34,391 bases of DNA, from assembly GCA_020636405.1 (NCBI GenBank), contig JACJXW010000013.1, positions 1-34,391 of the forward strand. The letters run 5' to 3'. This DNA comes from Lewinellaceae bacterium (GTDB taxonomy: Bacteria; Bacteroidota; Bacteroidia; Chitinophagales; Saprospiraceae). Made by a program: the position numbers and the translations under genes. The notes beneath the pieces were generated by a model that saw only the letters and a program-made list of their open reading frames with translations, was not told the origin of the DNA and made no database searches. Positions 1 through 9,048 of this stretch are shown piece after piece. The first letter of the stretch is position 1. Each line of letters starts with the position of its first letter.

Positions 1-3000
1 CTTCTGGTTCAGCTGTATGCCTGATCGGTAGCGAAATGGTAAACGTGGAACCTTTTCCTAATTGACTTTCTACGGTAATGTCGCCGCCCATCAATTGCAC
101 CAGCTCCTGCGTATGCGCCAAACCTATACCCGTACCTTCCCCCCGCCGGGTCGTAGAGCTGTCCACCTGATAAAAGCGATTGAATATAAAGGGCAGTTTT
201 TCTTTATCAATCCCCACCCCGGTATCGGATACCTCCAGCAACAACTGCTTGTCTTCTTCTCTGATTCGCACCGTCACCTCCCCGCCGGAAGGCGTGAATT
301 TTACGGCATTGGAAATCAGGTTCGTCACCACCTGCTTGAGCTGCTCCGGGTCGTAGTCCATCACCAGCGACTCCAGCGGTGCGTGGAAGCGGAGGGACAG
401 GTTCCGGCTATTGGCATAGGTTTGGAAAGACTCCGCCAGGTAGCGGAGATAGGGCACCACATCCCCTTGCCGCAGCTGGAGTTGAAAGGCGCCACTTTCC
501 AGTTTAGACAGGTCGAGCAGTTGGTTGATCAATTGCAGCAGGTTCTTACCATTATTCCGGATGAGTTCAACCCCGCTGTCCAGATGCTTATGAGGCGCCT
601 TCTTGATCTGCTCCGCCATACCCAGGATAACGGTAAGCGGCGTGCGGAACTCATGGGTGAGGTTGGTGTAGAGGCGGCTTTTGAAGTGGTCCAGCTCTTT
701 GAGTTTATCGGCTTCCACCTTTTCCAGCATGAGGTTGGCTTTTAGCGCCTGGCGGTTGAGTTCGTAGCGCCGGAAAAAGAAAAAGAGGCTGGCCAGGGCG
801 AGGGCGTATAGCAGATAAGCCCACCAGGTAGCCCACCAGGGCGCGTGCACAATGACGTTGACGGCCAGTTGATGGGGATGCCACCGCCCATTACTATCCC
901 GGGCCCTGACCCGAAAGGTGTACTGCCCCGGCGGCAAGCTGCTGAACCGGGTAAAGTTGAACTTAGAGGGCGGAGACCAGCTATCTTCGTACCCTTCCAA
1001 CCGGTAACTGTAAGCCATCTCCTCGGGATTGCGGTAATCCGTCAGGGTGTATTCAAAGGAGAAGGAGCGGTGCCAATAGCGCAAATGAATGGTGGGCTGT
1101 TCGGCAAAGTCAAAAAGCCGTACGGTGGTATCCTGGCGCTCATCGACGTATTCAAATGCATTCAAGACGACCCTTGCCGCCTCATTGCGCCGGCGCTGAC
1201 TGCTCAGTAGTTCTTGAGGGTAGAAGGCATTGATCCCCTGTAATCCCCCAAAATACATGCGCCCGTCGTTGGCCTTGAAGTAGGACTTGCGGTTGAACTC
1301 ATTATGGGATAGCCCATCCTCCTCAAAGAAATTTATGAAAGACTCGCTGTCAATGTGAAAACGGGATAAACCATGGTTGGTACTCAGCCACAAGGCGGAA
1401 TCCCCTTCGGCCAGCATGCCGCAGATGTAGTTATTCGACAGGCCGTCTTCCGTGGTGTAGCGCCTGGTTTGGCCGCTTTCAAGCTGCAGGCGCAGCAGGC
1501 CAACATCGGTAGCCAGCCACACCAGGCCGGGCTTTATGGCTTCGATCGCCAGGATATGGGACACCGAAAAGTCTTGGTTGCCCGGGCTATACCAGCTTTG
1601 CTTCCGGGTGTCCGGCTCGTAATGCAGCAACCGGCCATCGTAGCTAATGAACAGGTCGCCGCGCTGCTGCCCCACTTGGATGGCTTCGGTCAGATACCCG
1701 CCTTTTTGGGGCATTTCCAATACTTTCTCCCATTTTAACGCTCCGGTAGTGGCATCCAAATAGAAGAGTTCGTGATCTACAATCCACCACAGTGGCCCCT
1801 CTTTACCTTTCGCAAACAGCCCCTCTTCCCCCCACATGGCCGCTTTTGCCCCGGGAATGGTGCGTACCGTTCCCGTTTCCGGGTTCATCAGGCGGCCATT
1901 GTTTAGCCAGAGCCCGTGCTCGTCGGCGTATAAGCCGGAGGGCAGCGGAATGGGGTAAGCGCCGCTAGTATAAAAGGATCTTACCCCTTTGTGCACCGGA
2001 TCAATGCGGGCAATACCATGGTAATAGGCCGCAAACACCTCGCCCTGCGGGCTCTGGGCCATACCCCTCAGGCTGCAATAGCCGTTGCATTCAGGTAGGG
2101 TCTTACTGAGGTATTGGCTGAACGCTTTTTCAGGAAGGGCTACTTTTAGCAGGCCCAGCCGGGTCATGATCCAGGCGGTGCCGGTTTTGTCAATAAAGGG
2201 GTAGAGGATATCATTGACATTGGGCAAGATCTCTTTGAGGGTCGCGCTAAAGTCGAATAAGGTATCTTGGGCAGCATCGTAGTAGGCTAAATTGCGGTCA
2301 GGCCCGCACAGCCAAAGGCTTCCATCCGCCACGGGTAGCGTCGCCGATAGGGATAAATTTGAACGGGGAAGGAAACGATTGGCCGGGTGGAAGGTGAAAA
2401 TACCCGTTTCCGGATCCCAATTGAATATTTGGTCGGTAGCAGGTGTTTTATTCAGGACAACCAGATCGCCATGCGCATCCGGAGATATATTCATTAATCT
2501 ATCCTCCTCAGGTGAGGGAGTCCGAAACACCCTTGGCTGCATACGTTCGTCCGGTGAATGCTTTTCGATCGTATGTTGATAAAGCAGCAATTGTCCATCA
2601 GGAAGCAGCAAACTAATTTTCCCATCTACGCCGGCTATATCCTGATGCAGGCGCTGATCGAATCGCTGGCCATTGAAAGCGTAGACATTTAGTGTATCGC
2701 TGTTTTCCGAAGACAGATAAATGCCGTAGTCTCCGTTTTCCAGCGCGCCGGCTCCCCATAGAACGGCTTTCCTGCCTTTCCGGGCCGGCGTGGGGAAAGA
2801 CTGCCATTCGCCGGCCTTCGGCTCGAATAAATAGAGGTGCGAAGGGCTGAGCAGCAGTAGCAGCGAATCGTGGTAGGGATCCAGAAAAATGAGTTCAATT
2901 TTGCTCCCGGATGTATCGGTGGGCGGTGGGTAAACCACGAAGTTGCGGCCGTCAAACCGGTGCAGTTTGCGGGCATTCAGCACCCATAAAAAGCCCCGCT

Positions 3001-3130
3001 TATCTTGTTCCATACCTTGGATATGGTTTCCGGACAGGCCATCGGCGGTGGTATAAAACCGGAAGTCAGCTTGCTGGGCGGATACCCAAAGCGGAAAAAG
3101 TAGAAGAATGATTAGGGCTCTGCTGGTCAT
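1..3130 (-). CDS. Two-component sensor histidine kinase, propeller/Y_Y_Y type (3' end outside window)
   Basis: An open frame runs from an ATG at 3130 (minus strand) to the window edge, about 1043 residues without a stop. A signal peptide (MTSRALIILLLFPLWVSAQ) is followed by a long region of Reg_prop-like beta-propeller repeats. A Y_Y_Y-type module (RLEGYEDSWSPP, PPGQYTFRVRARDSNG) and one TM segment (about 760-787) come next. The HisKA dimerisation box has the phospho-acceptor His at about residue 826 (LTHEFRTPLTVILG). The HATPase_c domain shows an N box (QVVTNLISNAVKF), a G1 box (VSDTGVGI) and a G2 box (GEGTGIGLAH). The architecture matches Bacteroidota periplasmic-sensing kinases. Many relatives are hybrid proteins (HTCS) with a receiver and an AraC HTH after the ATPase, and that part would lie before position 1. 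The ligand is unknown; no glycan utilisation genes are visible nearby. Confidence 0.93.
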   Translation of the reverse strand, partial: MTSRALIILLLFPLWVSAQQADFRFYTTADGLSGNHIQGMEQDKRGFLWVLNARKLHRFDGRNFVVYPPPTDTSGSKIELIFLDPYHDSLLLLLSPSHLYLFEPKAGEWQSFPTPARKGRKAVLWGAGALENGDYGIYLSSENSDTLNVYAFNGQRFDQRLHQDIAGVDGKISLLLPDGQLLLYQHTIEKHSPDERMQPRVFRTPSPEEDRLMNISPDAHGDLVVLNKTPATDQIFNWDPETGIFTFHPANRFLPRSNLSLSATLPVADGSLWLCGPDRNLAYYDAAQDTLFDFSATLKEILPNVNDILYPFIDKTGTAWIMTRLGLLKVALPEKAFSQYLSKTLPECNGYCSLRGMAQSPQGEVFAAYYHGIARIDPVHKGVRSFYTSGAYPIPLPSGLYADEHGLWLNNGRLMNPETGTVRTIPGAKAAMWGEEGLFAKGKEGPLWWIVDHELFYLDATTGALKWEKVLEMPQKGGYLTEAIQVGQQRGDLFISYDGRLLHYEPDTRKQSWYSPGNQDFSVSHILAIEAIKPGLVWLATDVGLLRLQLESGQTRRYTTEDGLSNNYICGMLAEGDSALWLSTNHGLSRFHIDSESFINFFEEDGLSHNEFNRKSYFKANDGRMYFGGLQGINAFYPQELLSSQRRRNEAARVVLNAFEYVDERQDTTVRLFDFAEQPTIHLRYWHRSFSFEYTLTDYRNPEEMAYSYRLEGYEDSWSPPSKFNFTRFSSLPPGQYTFRVRARDSNGRWHPHQLAVNVIVHAPWWATWWAYLLYALALASLFFFFRRYELNRQALKANLMLEKVEADKLKELDHFKSRLYTNLTHEFRTPLTVILGMAEQIKKAPHKHLDSGVELIRNNGKNLLQLINQLLDLSKLESGAFQLQLRQGDVVPYLRYLAESFQTYANSRNLSLRFHAPLESLVMDYDPEQLKQVVTNLISNAVKFTPSGGEVTVRIREEDKQLLLEVSDTGVGIDKEKLPFIFNRFYQVDSSTTRRGEGTGIGLAHTQELVQLMGGDITVESQLGKGSTFTISLPIRHTAEPE

Positions 3131-3178
3131 TGATGTTCAAGGCGTTTCCCATTTATTTGCTGAGCGTGGAATGGTTAC

Positions 3179-3186
3179 CAAAGATA
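3179..3186 (-). promoter_or_regulatory. Candidate -7 promoter element of the sensor kinase gene
   Basis: Read on the minus strand this is TATCTTTG, a full match to the Bacteroidota -7 consensus TAnnTTTG. It lies about 48 nt upstream of the ATG at 3130. A weak upstream TTG lies about 16 nt before it, shorter than the usual -33 spacing, so the call rests on the -7 box alone. Confidence 0.45.
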
Positions 3187-3286
3187 AGTCGTTTTACGGC
3201 GGCAAGATAGTATTGTTGCAATTACAATAGCATGGGAAAAACGCAGAAAATCACTAATTTGCACAACCAACACAATTCCTTTGGCC

Positions 3287-4918
3287 ATGTTACCCAAGAT
3301 CACCCAATGGTTTCGCCTGCCAAACCGAAATCCCTTCAAAGTCCGCAACTGGGACTGGAAGCGCGCCGTGCAGTTGGAGCGCTGGGCCAATGGCCTGGAC
3401 CGCCTGGCGACCATCGCTCTGAAGCTGGGCACCCTCTTTCTGATCATCGTCGCCATTGTGCTGGCCAGCCGCATTTTTCAGGACCAGGGCTACGTGCTCG
3501 AATCCTTCAGCGTGCCGTTGCACCTGGAGGAAAGCGGTTATAAGGGGGAGGTCGTTGCCCGTCAGGTGCAGGACGAGGTTTTGCGGCTCAAGGAGCTGGC
3601 CAGCTCCATTAAGGAAGACTCCATGCAGCTGGCGGGCAACCAGCAGCCCGACCTCAATGTGGCGGTCATGGGCATCGGGGTGTCGCTGCGGTCCGTCACC
3701 TACCACCTGCGGGAGATGTTCGGCCGGCCCAACCACCTGATACAGGGGGAGGTGACCCGCCTCGACGGGGAATATGCGCTGACGTTGCGCATGTCGGGTT
3801 ATCCCACTCACTCCGCAACCGTGGAAATAGGGGGAAATGGGGAGAAAGCCGCCCTGGATTCCCTCCTGCGGCGCGGGGCAGAGCTCATCATCACCAATAC
3901 GGACCCCTACCGCCTGGCAGTGGTCAAATACCGGCAAAAGAAATACGAAGAGGCGCTGGAGCTGGTGCGCATCATGCTGCGCAGCCGGCCGCAGGAAACG
4001 CATTGGGCCTATCTGGCCTGGGGCAGCATTCTGGAGGACCAGGGCATGCTTGAACAGGCGCTGGAAAAGTTTGAAAAGTCCGCCCGCGCCAGGCCGGATT
4101 TTCCACTGGCCTATGTTCGCCAGGCTTTGGCCTTCAACCGGCTGGACCGGCAGGCGGAAGGGTTGGAGGCTATGCGGAAGGCCTTGGCCCTTGATCCGGA
4201 CAACCTGGATCGCTGGCAAGGCTTTGCCTGGGAACTGCACCGCGCGGGGAGGTATGAACAGGCCGATAGCGCCTTTGAAAAAATGACGCTCCTCGCCCCA
4301 CACGATCCAAACGTATGGAGTACCTGGGCCGACAGCAAGGTAAGCCGGGGCGCCTTGGATGAGGCTTTGGAGATCGTAGAGCGGGCCGAAAAGATGGCCG
4401 GAGAGAACGCCCAGGGCTACATGACCCGGGCACTGGCCGCCCTGGCGCGTGGGGATACGGTGCTGGCCCTCCAACATGCCAACGCCGCTTTTGACCTGGA
4501 CCCTTCTGCACCCTGGGTGTCGGCAGCCGTCATGCGGGGCAATTATTATACCGGCAGATACGAAGATGTGGTGCGTACTTTCCGCAAGGCCGAGCCCTAC
4601 TTAAGGGAGTCTGAAAACTACCAAAATGCACTGAATCTCACTGCCATGGCGTACAATATGCTGGGCGAACACGCCCTGGCCATGGACAAGGCCCGGGCTG
4701 CCGTCGCCCTGGATACCCTGCAGGGCTACCCCTACACTACGGTGGCCGAAACCTTTGCCTTTACCGGTGAGGTGGATAGCTTTTACCACTACATGGAAGT
4801 AGCTTTCCAAAAGGGCTTCAAGGCCTCCAATATCAATGCCTCCGAGCCGCCGTATAAAACGCTGGCGCAGGAGCCCCGCTACCGGGCACTTGTGGAACGG
4901 TATGGGCTGAAGGATTAG
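3287..4918 (+). CDS. Membrane-anchored tetratricopeptide-repeat protein
   Basis: This is a 543-residue protein starting at the ATG at 3287 (MLPKITQWFR). A TTG six nt upstream is a less likely start. A basic N-terminus precedes one TM helix (about 44-62, LGTLFLIIVAIVLASRIF). An extracytoplasmic domain of about 110 residues follows, then at least six TPR-like helical pairs from about residue 205 to 500, for example YRQKKYEEALELVRIML and LEQALEKFEKSARARPDFPL. TPR arrays bind proteins, but the partner is not indicated here. There is no effector or enzyme domain. It is transcribed divergently from the sensor kinase, with 156 bp between the two starts. A TAATTTGC sequence at 3255 may be part of its promoter. 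Specific function is unknown. Confidence 0.85.
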   Translation: MLPKITQWFRLPNRNPFKVRNWDWKRAVQLERWANGLDRLATIALKLGTLFLIIVAIVLASRIFQDQGYVLESFSVPLHLEESGYKGEVVARQVQDEVLRLKELASSIKEDSMQLAGNQQPDLNVAVMGIGVSLRSVTYHLREMFGRPNHLIQGEVTRLDGEYALTLRMSGYPTHSATVEIGGNGEKAALDSLLRRGAELIITNTDPYRLAVVKYRQKKYEEALELVRIMLRSRPQETHWAYLAWGSILEDQGMLEQALEKFEKSARARPDFPLAYVRQALAFNRLDRQAEGLEAMRKALALDPDNLDRWQGFAWELHRAGRYEQADSAFEKMTLLAPHDPNVWSTWADSKVSRGALDEALEIVERAEKMAGENAQGYMTRALAALARGDTVLALQHANAAFDLDPSAPWVSAAVMRGNYYTGRYEDVVRTFRKAEPYLRESENYQNALNLTAMAYNMLGEHALAMDKARAAVALDTLQGYPYTTVAETFAFTGEVDSFYHYMEVAFQKGFKASNINASEPPYKTLAQEPRYRALVERYGLKD

Positions 4919-4945
4919 GACTACTGCGGCCTGGCGTTGGACGAG

Positions 4946-4973
4946 TTCGCGGTTCGGCATTCGCTGTTCGTAA
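4946..4973. repeat. Degenerate heptamer array (TTCGCNG-like), four units
   Basis: Four consecutive 7-bp words (TTCGCGG, TTCGGCA, TTCGCTG, TTCGTAA) lie 27 nt after the stop of the TPR gene. The same motif family recurs at 31329-31370. The units are diverged, so the array looks old. Confidence 0.6.
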
Positions 4974-5044
4974 CAGCGGCAGGCTGCTTGGGCTTACCTG
5001 TTTCTAACAATGTCCGGCGTTAGACGGGTAGCCGGTAAATAGAA

Positions 5045-5068
5045 AAAGCCCCGATCGCTCAGGGCTTT
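5045..5068 (-). terminator. Rho-independent terminator of the RRM gene, possibly bidirectional
   Basis: Arms AAAGCCC and GGGCTTT are separated by 10 nt. On the minus strand the stem is followed by TTTTTCT, and it lies about 50 nt after the stop of the RRM gene. On the plus strand it is followed only by CTCTTT, so termination of the TPR transcript is less certain. Confidence 0.6.
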
Positions 5069-5117
5069 CTCTTTCAAACTTTTATAATGTAAGGAGCATC
5101 ATAAATGCTCTCTGCCA

Positions 5118-5429
5118 TTAATATCTCTTACTGTATCCGCCGCCGCCGCCGCCACGATTGTAGCCGCCGCCGCCGCCGCCTCTGTTTTCACGAGGTTCTG
5201 CTTTCTTTACTACGATGGTACGTTGGTCGAATTCCTGGTCGTTCAGGCCATCAATAGCCGCCTGTCCTTCCGAATCGTCGGGCATTTCGACAAAACCGAA
5301 CCCTTTGGATTTTCCGGTAAACTTGTCCATGATGATCTTCACGGAATCCACAGCTCCGTACTCCTCAAAAGCATCCTGAAGGTCTTCCTCTTGAGTGTCG
5401 AAGTTTAATTTAGCAACAAAAATATTCAT
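5118..5429 (-). CDS. RRM-domain RNA-binding protein with Gly-rich tail
   Basis: This 103-residue protein has a single RNA recognition motif. RNP2 is at residues 2-7 (NIFVAKL) and RNP1 at about 40-48 (KSKGFGFVEM), including the aromatic residues that stack on RNA bases. The last 25 residues are Gly-rich, with GGGGGGYNRG followed by a second Gly run and a YSKRY end, encoded by GCC-type triplet runs. Length and architecture match the small Rbp proteins of cyanobacteria and Bacteroidota, which are often cold-induced and bind single-stranded RNA in the cytoplasm. It is monocistronic, with a long AT-rich upstream region and its own terminator. The RNA targets cannot be told from sequence. Confidence 0.95.
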   Translation of the reverse strand: MNIFVAKLNFDTQEEDLQDAFEEYGAVDSVKIIMDKFTGKSKGFGFVEMPDDSEGQAAIDGLNDQEFDQRTIVVKKAEPRENRGGGGGGYNRGGGGGGYSKRY

Positions 5430-5705
5430 AAATAAAAAATTGAGATCCGCTTTACGCGGGAAAGTAAAATGATTAAAAAACGGAAAAAACTAAGGAAGGA
5501 TAAAAGAAAATGAGAAGCAAAATACGATTAGCCTGAGCACTTAATTTATTTCTGTTGTAAAGGTATGCTAATAAATTCATACCGTTTGCTTTTTAGACGA
5601 AGTTTTATTCATCGGCCACAATTATTGTTTGGGGCCGGGGTTGCTTTTGGGCACAATCCGGCTCCTGGAGTCCTCCCTTGATAGAATTACAACATCATTA
5701 GCGTG
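5430..5705. other. AT-rich leader/promoter region of the RRM gene
   Basis: This 276-nt gene-free stretch is clearly more AT-rich than its neighbours. Directly upstream of the RRM start it carries a small hairpin (minus strand CCGC-GTAAA-GCGG, about 5446-5459). Further up, 5558-5565 reads TACCTTTA on the minus strand, a near match to the -7 consensus. If that is the promoter, the 5' UTR would be about 120 nt, as often seen in cold-responsive RNA-binding protein genes; this is inference. The half nearer 5705 shows nothing recognisable. Confidence 0.4.
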
Positions 5706-7553
5706 CTAATCCATGACCTTTGAATAACTCGTCTCATCGATAAAGATAAGGCCGTCGAACTGGAAGGGAATGGCAATTTTGGTTTCATAACTGTAGTCGG
5801 AGGACATATAACCGATAAACCGAACGGGGCGGGGCTCCGTAAGCCAGTGTTCATCACGCCCGGGCCTTAGGCCGAGCAGTACGCCGGGCGCACCTTGCTG
5901 GGCGGCAATCCGGTGCAGCGCTTCATCCAGGCTGCCGACAGGCGAGGGGAAGGCCCGCACCGGAACCATGTCGCGGCTGCCAAAGCTCAGGGTGGCGCTG
6001 TAAGTCCCATCGTAAGTTGACAGCCCGAAAGCACGGTAGTTGTCGCCGAATTTTTTTGCCAGATGGGCGCCCATGGAGCCCCCAAGGAAATAGTTGTACA
6101 GTGGATCGGGGGCTTCTCCCCGGCTGATGTGGCCGTCATGTGCCCATATGATCATTCGCGTGCCAGGCGGGCGTTGATCCAGCAGCCAGCTGATGTTTTC
6201 TGCCATAGCTTCATCGCGGCTGACAATATCCTGAGCCAGAGCCGTGCGGGCTGCCTGCCGGATCAACCGGGCGTTCTGCAGTGCCCATTCCACCCGTTTC
6301 TTTTCCGCTGGGCCGAGGGCTCGGCGCAGCCAGTTTTCCCTTTGTGCGGAAACGAGGCGCCAGGCTTGCTCGGCATTGTCCGACCAGTTTTGCCGGACGC
6401 TATCGGAACCGGCCGGATAATACTGTTGTCGCCAGGCTTCCCGGTAAGGGCGGAGTAGGCTATCGATAACCGGCAGGAGTTCCGGGGCGTACTCCGGGAG
6501 GAAGGCCAGTATGCTGTCGATGGGCAGTTGAGGATCCTGCATGTCAAAACCGACAAATTCTATTTTGTTCTGCGGGTGTTCCAGATTATAGGCGCGCATC
6601 CATTCGATGAGGGCCAGCATTTCTTCGGTGTTCCAAACCTTGAACATCACCTTCATGACTGTTCGGGCATCCCCTTCACCGTGCAGAACATAGCGGTTGA
6701 CCTGTTCGACGTCCAGTTGATTGGCCTCGATGGCAAAGACGGTGACGCCCATTTTCCTGATGGCATATTCCAGCAGCTGGTGTTTGATGCGAAAGAATTC
6801 GCTGGTGCCGTGGGTTGATTCGCCCAGGGCGATGAGGCGTGCGTCACCGGCTATGCGCTGAAATGCAGCGAGGCCCGGGAAGTCGGGGAGTTCGCCGGGC
6901 GGCGGGAGCGCAATTGCTTCCAGCGGGGCGGTTTGGTGGAACAGCCACTCCATCTGGCTATCGGAGAACGCAGAGGCTACAGCTACTTCCTCCAGGGGTA
7001 CGCCATCGGCCATAAGGGTAAAGGCGTCGAACCATACGTTACCGGTTCCGTCCAGCCCCACAGTGATCCCAACGGAGTAGGAGGGCGTATCCACTTTTAT
7101 TTCCAGGTTGAAAGGAGCCCAGGGTGCCGATTGTTGGAGGCCAGTGTGGCGTATGGTTACGGTATCGGCATTCAGTGTTCCGGCTTCCCCCCAGGCGGAA
7201 AGGGTTATTTGGGCCTCGCCGGTAAGAGCCTCTGTTTTTACCCAACCCTTCAGCTGCAGTTGTTTGCCCTTCAAAGCCCAGGGGTCGATCCAATGGCCGA
7301 GCGTATGGGGGGAAGTTTCCTCCGGTTTCCCTTTTCCGGAAAACCGGAAGCTGTACTTTCCGGTGTAGGGCATGGCGCTATCCAATGCGGCTTCAGTGTG
7401 TGGGGACTGCCAGTAGTAGGCCCATCCCCAGGGGCGGTGGGCCCCTTCGGTACTGATCCGCTCGAAATCCAGGTTGAGCGGTTGCTGGGTAGCGGCGGGT
7501 TGGCTACCGAGGAGAAGAGTTGTTGTGATCAGGATTTGAAATAGGTAGTTCAT
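5706..7553 (-). CDS. Exported erythromycin esterase-family protein
   Basis: This is a 615-residue protein with an N-terminal signal peptide (MNYLFQILITTTLLLGSQPA). Residues about 25-185 form a beta-rich domain resembling a carbohydrate-binding/jelly-roll module (LDFERI...PWGW, KYSFRFSGKGKP, VWFDAFTLMADG). Residues about 225-610 form an erythromycin esterase (Ere)-like domain. It has GESTHGTSEFF with the His at about 248, the FAIEAN acidic motif at about 273-278, and WAHDGHIS. Ere enzymes hydrolyse macrolide lactones, but most large exported homologues in Bacteroidota have no proven substrate, so macrolide resistance should not be assumed. It stands alone, convergent with nothing and divergent from the AraC regulator at 7680. 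Confidence 0.88.
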   Translation of the reverse strand: MNYLFQILITTTLLLGSQPAATQQPLNLDFERISTEGAHRPWGWAYYWQSPHTEAALDSAMPYTGKYSFRFSGKGKPEETSPHTLGHWIDPWALKGKQLQLKGWVKTEALTGEAQITLSAWGEAGTLNADTVTIRHTGLQQSAPWAPFNLEIKVDTPSYSVGITVGLDGTGNVWFDAFTLMADGVPLEEVAVASAFSDSQMEWLFHQTAPLEAIALPPPGELPDFPGLAAFQRIAGDARLIALGESTHGTSEFFRIKHQLLEYAIRKMGVTVFAIEANQLDVEQVNRYVLHGEGDARTVMKVMFKVWNTEEMLALIEWMRAYNLEHPQNKIEFVGFDMQDPQLPIDSILAFLPEYAPELLPVIDSLLRPYREAWRQQYYPAGSDSVRQNWSDNAEQAWRLVSAQRENWLRRALGPAEKKRVEWALQNARLIRQAARTALAQDIVSRDEAMAENISWLLDQRPPGTRMIIWAHDGHISRGEAPDPLYNYFLGGSMGAHLAKKFGDNYRAFGLSTYDGTYSATLSFGSRDMVPVRAFPSPVGSLDEALHRIAAQQGAPGVLLGLRPGRDEHWLTEPRPVRFIGYMSSDYSYETKIAIPFQFDGLIFIDETSYSKVMD

Positions 7554-7679
7554 ACATTGAGTTTAAAAATGGTGGTTCTGTCCTGTCGGGAAGGCTTTGC
7601 CAATTTGTCCAATCTTCGACAACCTTCCTCGCCCCGCAACATTATCCAAAATGCTTTATCTTAAAGACTCACTAAGCGA

Positions 7680-8756
7680 ATGAGACTTCTTTTTATGACA
7701 AATGGAAATGGATTGATCGAGGGCGCCGCCTTTGTGGTGGCTGTTCAGGCCACAGTGGTTTGTCTGCTGAATATCCTCAACGCCAATTGGCCCAACCGCT
7801 ATCTGGGGGCGCTGATCCTGGTGTTCCTGGGCAGTACCAAGTATTATCTGTTTTCCTATTTGGGATACGGAGCGGTGTATCAATTTTTGGAGAGCTTTTC
7901 TACCGCCCAGTTTTACGGCCCGGCTTTTTATCTTTTCCTACTGTCGATTATTGGCATGGACAGCCGGCAGGAGGTATTGCCCCACCTCGCTTTGCCTGTA
8001 GGGGTGATGTTCCTGTCCTTTCTCCAGAGTTACGGGGGCATTTGGAACGGGGAATTTTACCTGAAGGCGGTAACGGCAGTGGAATATGGTATGATCCTGT
8101 TCTATTTTCGTCTGTGTCGGCAACTGTTCCGCAAGGGCCATTTCTACCCGGTAAAAGTCCACCAGCGCTACCGGCTGTTCTTCGGGGCCGTTTACGGGTA
8201 TCTGATCTACAACTTTACCGACCTGCTGATCATGGTCTTCTGGGGGGCGTTCTGGCAGAGCCTGATGCCGGCCTTTTTCTACCTGGATATGCTGCTCTAC
8301 CTGCTCTGCTTTTGCTTCCTGATCCTATTCGGGCTCACCGAGCTCAACTGGGTACGGAAACTGGTCGTGCCCGCATCCGTTCATTTTTCCAGTGGCGTTT
8401 CAATATCCGCCCTTGATGATCTGGGGCGCCGGCTGGACCACTTGTTCGAAGAGGAGCGCATCTATACCGCCCCGGAAATTAGCCTGGGGGTTTTGGCGGA
8501 TAAGCTTGGCGTCTCCAGCGTTGTAGTTTCCGAATTCCTGAAAAGCCAGCGCCATACTTCTTTCTATGAGCTGCTCAACCACTATCGCGTTCAGGAATTC
8601 AAGCGCCTGCTTCCCAACCCACAATACCGGCACCTGAGTATGGAAGGCCTGGCTTACGAGGCAGGCTTTGGCTCCAAGGCTACCTTCAATCGGGCGTTCA
8701 AAAAGGCGGAAGGGATGACGCCGGGGGAGTATCGGAGGATGGTGAAGGGTGAATGA
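7680..8756 (+). CDS. AraC-family regulator with N-terminal seven-TM region
   Basis: This 358-residue protein has an N-terminal half of about seven hydrophobic helices (residues about 10-225, for example YGPAFYLFLLSIIGMD and MLLYLLCFCFLILFGLTEL). The C-terminus is an AraC/XylS double HTH (about 260-355: LGVLADKLGVSSVVVSEFL and LAYEAGFGSKATFNRAFKKAEGM). This membrane-linked AraC type is common in Bacteroidota and presumably couples membrane sensing to transcription. The ATG at 7680 gives the full first TM; an in-frame ATG at 7695 is an alternative. The final residues (MVKGE) are encoded inside a heptamer repeat array that supplies the stop codon, so the natural C-terminus may have been altered. 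It is divergent from the Ere-like gene, a possible target. Confidence 0.9.
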   Translation: MRLLFMTNGNGLIEGAAFVVAVQATVVCLLNILNANWPNRYLGALILVFLGSTKYYLFSYLGYGAVYQFLESFSTAQFYGPAFYLFLLSIIGMDSRQEVLPHLALPVGVMFLSFLQSYGGIWNGEFYLKAVTAVEYGMILFYFRLCRQLFRKGHFYPVKVHQRYRLFFGAVYGYLIYNFTDLLIMVFWGAFWQSLMPAFFYLDMLLYLLCFCFLILFGLTELNWVRKLVVPASVHFSSGVSISALDDLGRRLDHLFEEERIYTAPEISLGVLADKLGVSSVVVSEFLKSQRHTSFYELLNHYRVQEFKRLLPNPQYRHLSMEGLAYEAGFGSKATFNRAFKKAEGMTPGEYRRMVKGE

Positions 8757-8810
8757 TGTAGGGTCAACGGTGTACGGTGTACGGTGAATGATGTACGGTG
8801 AACAGTGTGG
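8741..8810. repeat. Heptamer tandem array (GGTGTAC/GGTGAAT family)
   Basis: Ten consecutive 7-bp units can be read in register: GGTGAAG, GGTGAAT, GATGTAG, GGTCAAC, GGTGTAC, GGTGTAC, GGTGAAT, GATGTAC, GGTGAAC, AGTGTGG. The array begins inside the last codons of the AraC gene and continues into the intergenic region. It resembles in style the short tandem heptanucleotide repeats known from cyanobacteria, but the words differ. Confidence 0.75.
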
Positions 8811-9048
8811 GAACTTCCTCTCCTTTGGGGAGGGCTGTACGATGTACAGGTTAACCGGTTAAAGGGGCTTCCTGGGCAGGATTTGCTACAGGGAGTTGGC
8901 AGCGGAGGCCCAAAATAATCGGGCACGTAATTGTCCTTCGCCCAAAAAGCCTATTTTTACCCGATGTTTTGCCTGCCAATGCCCTGGGCTCCAGGCCGGC
9001 AAGACGAATCCCCCGCCTCCACATTAAGCTACGCCGGGTGGAGACGAA
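8811..9048. other. Intergenic region with candidate promoter, no gene seen
   Basis: Together with the flanking arrays this gap is over 300 nt. No supported gene is present. A Bacteroidota-type -7 element lies at 8952-8959, followed at 8964 by an ATG that opens a frame through the octamer array but out of phase with the sulfotransferase. The rest shows no coding or structural signal I can name. Confidence 0.5.
8952..8959 (+). promoter_or_regulatory. Candidate -7 promoter element upstream of the sulfotransferase
   Basis: The sequence TATTTTTA followed by CCCGATG closely resembles the one upstream of the MFS gene (TATCTTTA followed by CCCCCATG). It is the only good promoter candidate for the downstream sulfotransferase. 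It places an ATG (8964) just after the element and 112 nt before the sulfotransferase ATG. Confidence 0.45.

Noticed and set aside
62..745. Plus-strand frames across 1-3130
   Set aside because: They are opposite the sensor kinase, which shows unbroken propeller, HisKA and HATPase motifs on the minus strand.
3290..4477. Long open frame of 395 codons on the minus strand
   Set aside because: It is antisense to the TPR gene, whose repeats and composition are clear; long shadow frames are expected in GC-rich DNA.
5706..7553. Macrolide resistance gene
   Set aside because: Only family-level similarity to Ere is visible; the protein is exported and carries an extra N-terminal domain, so a resistance role is not supported.
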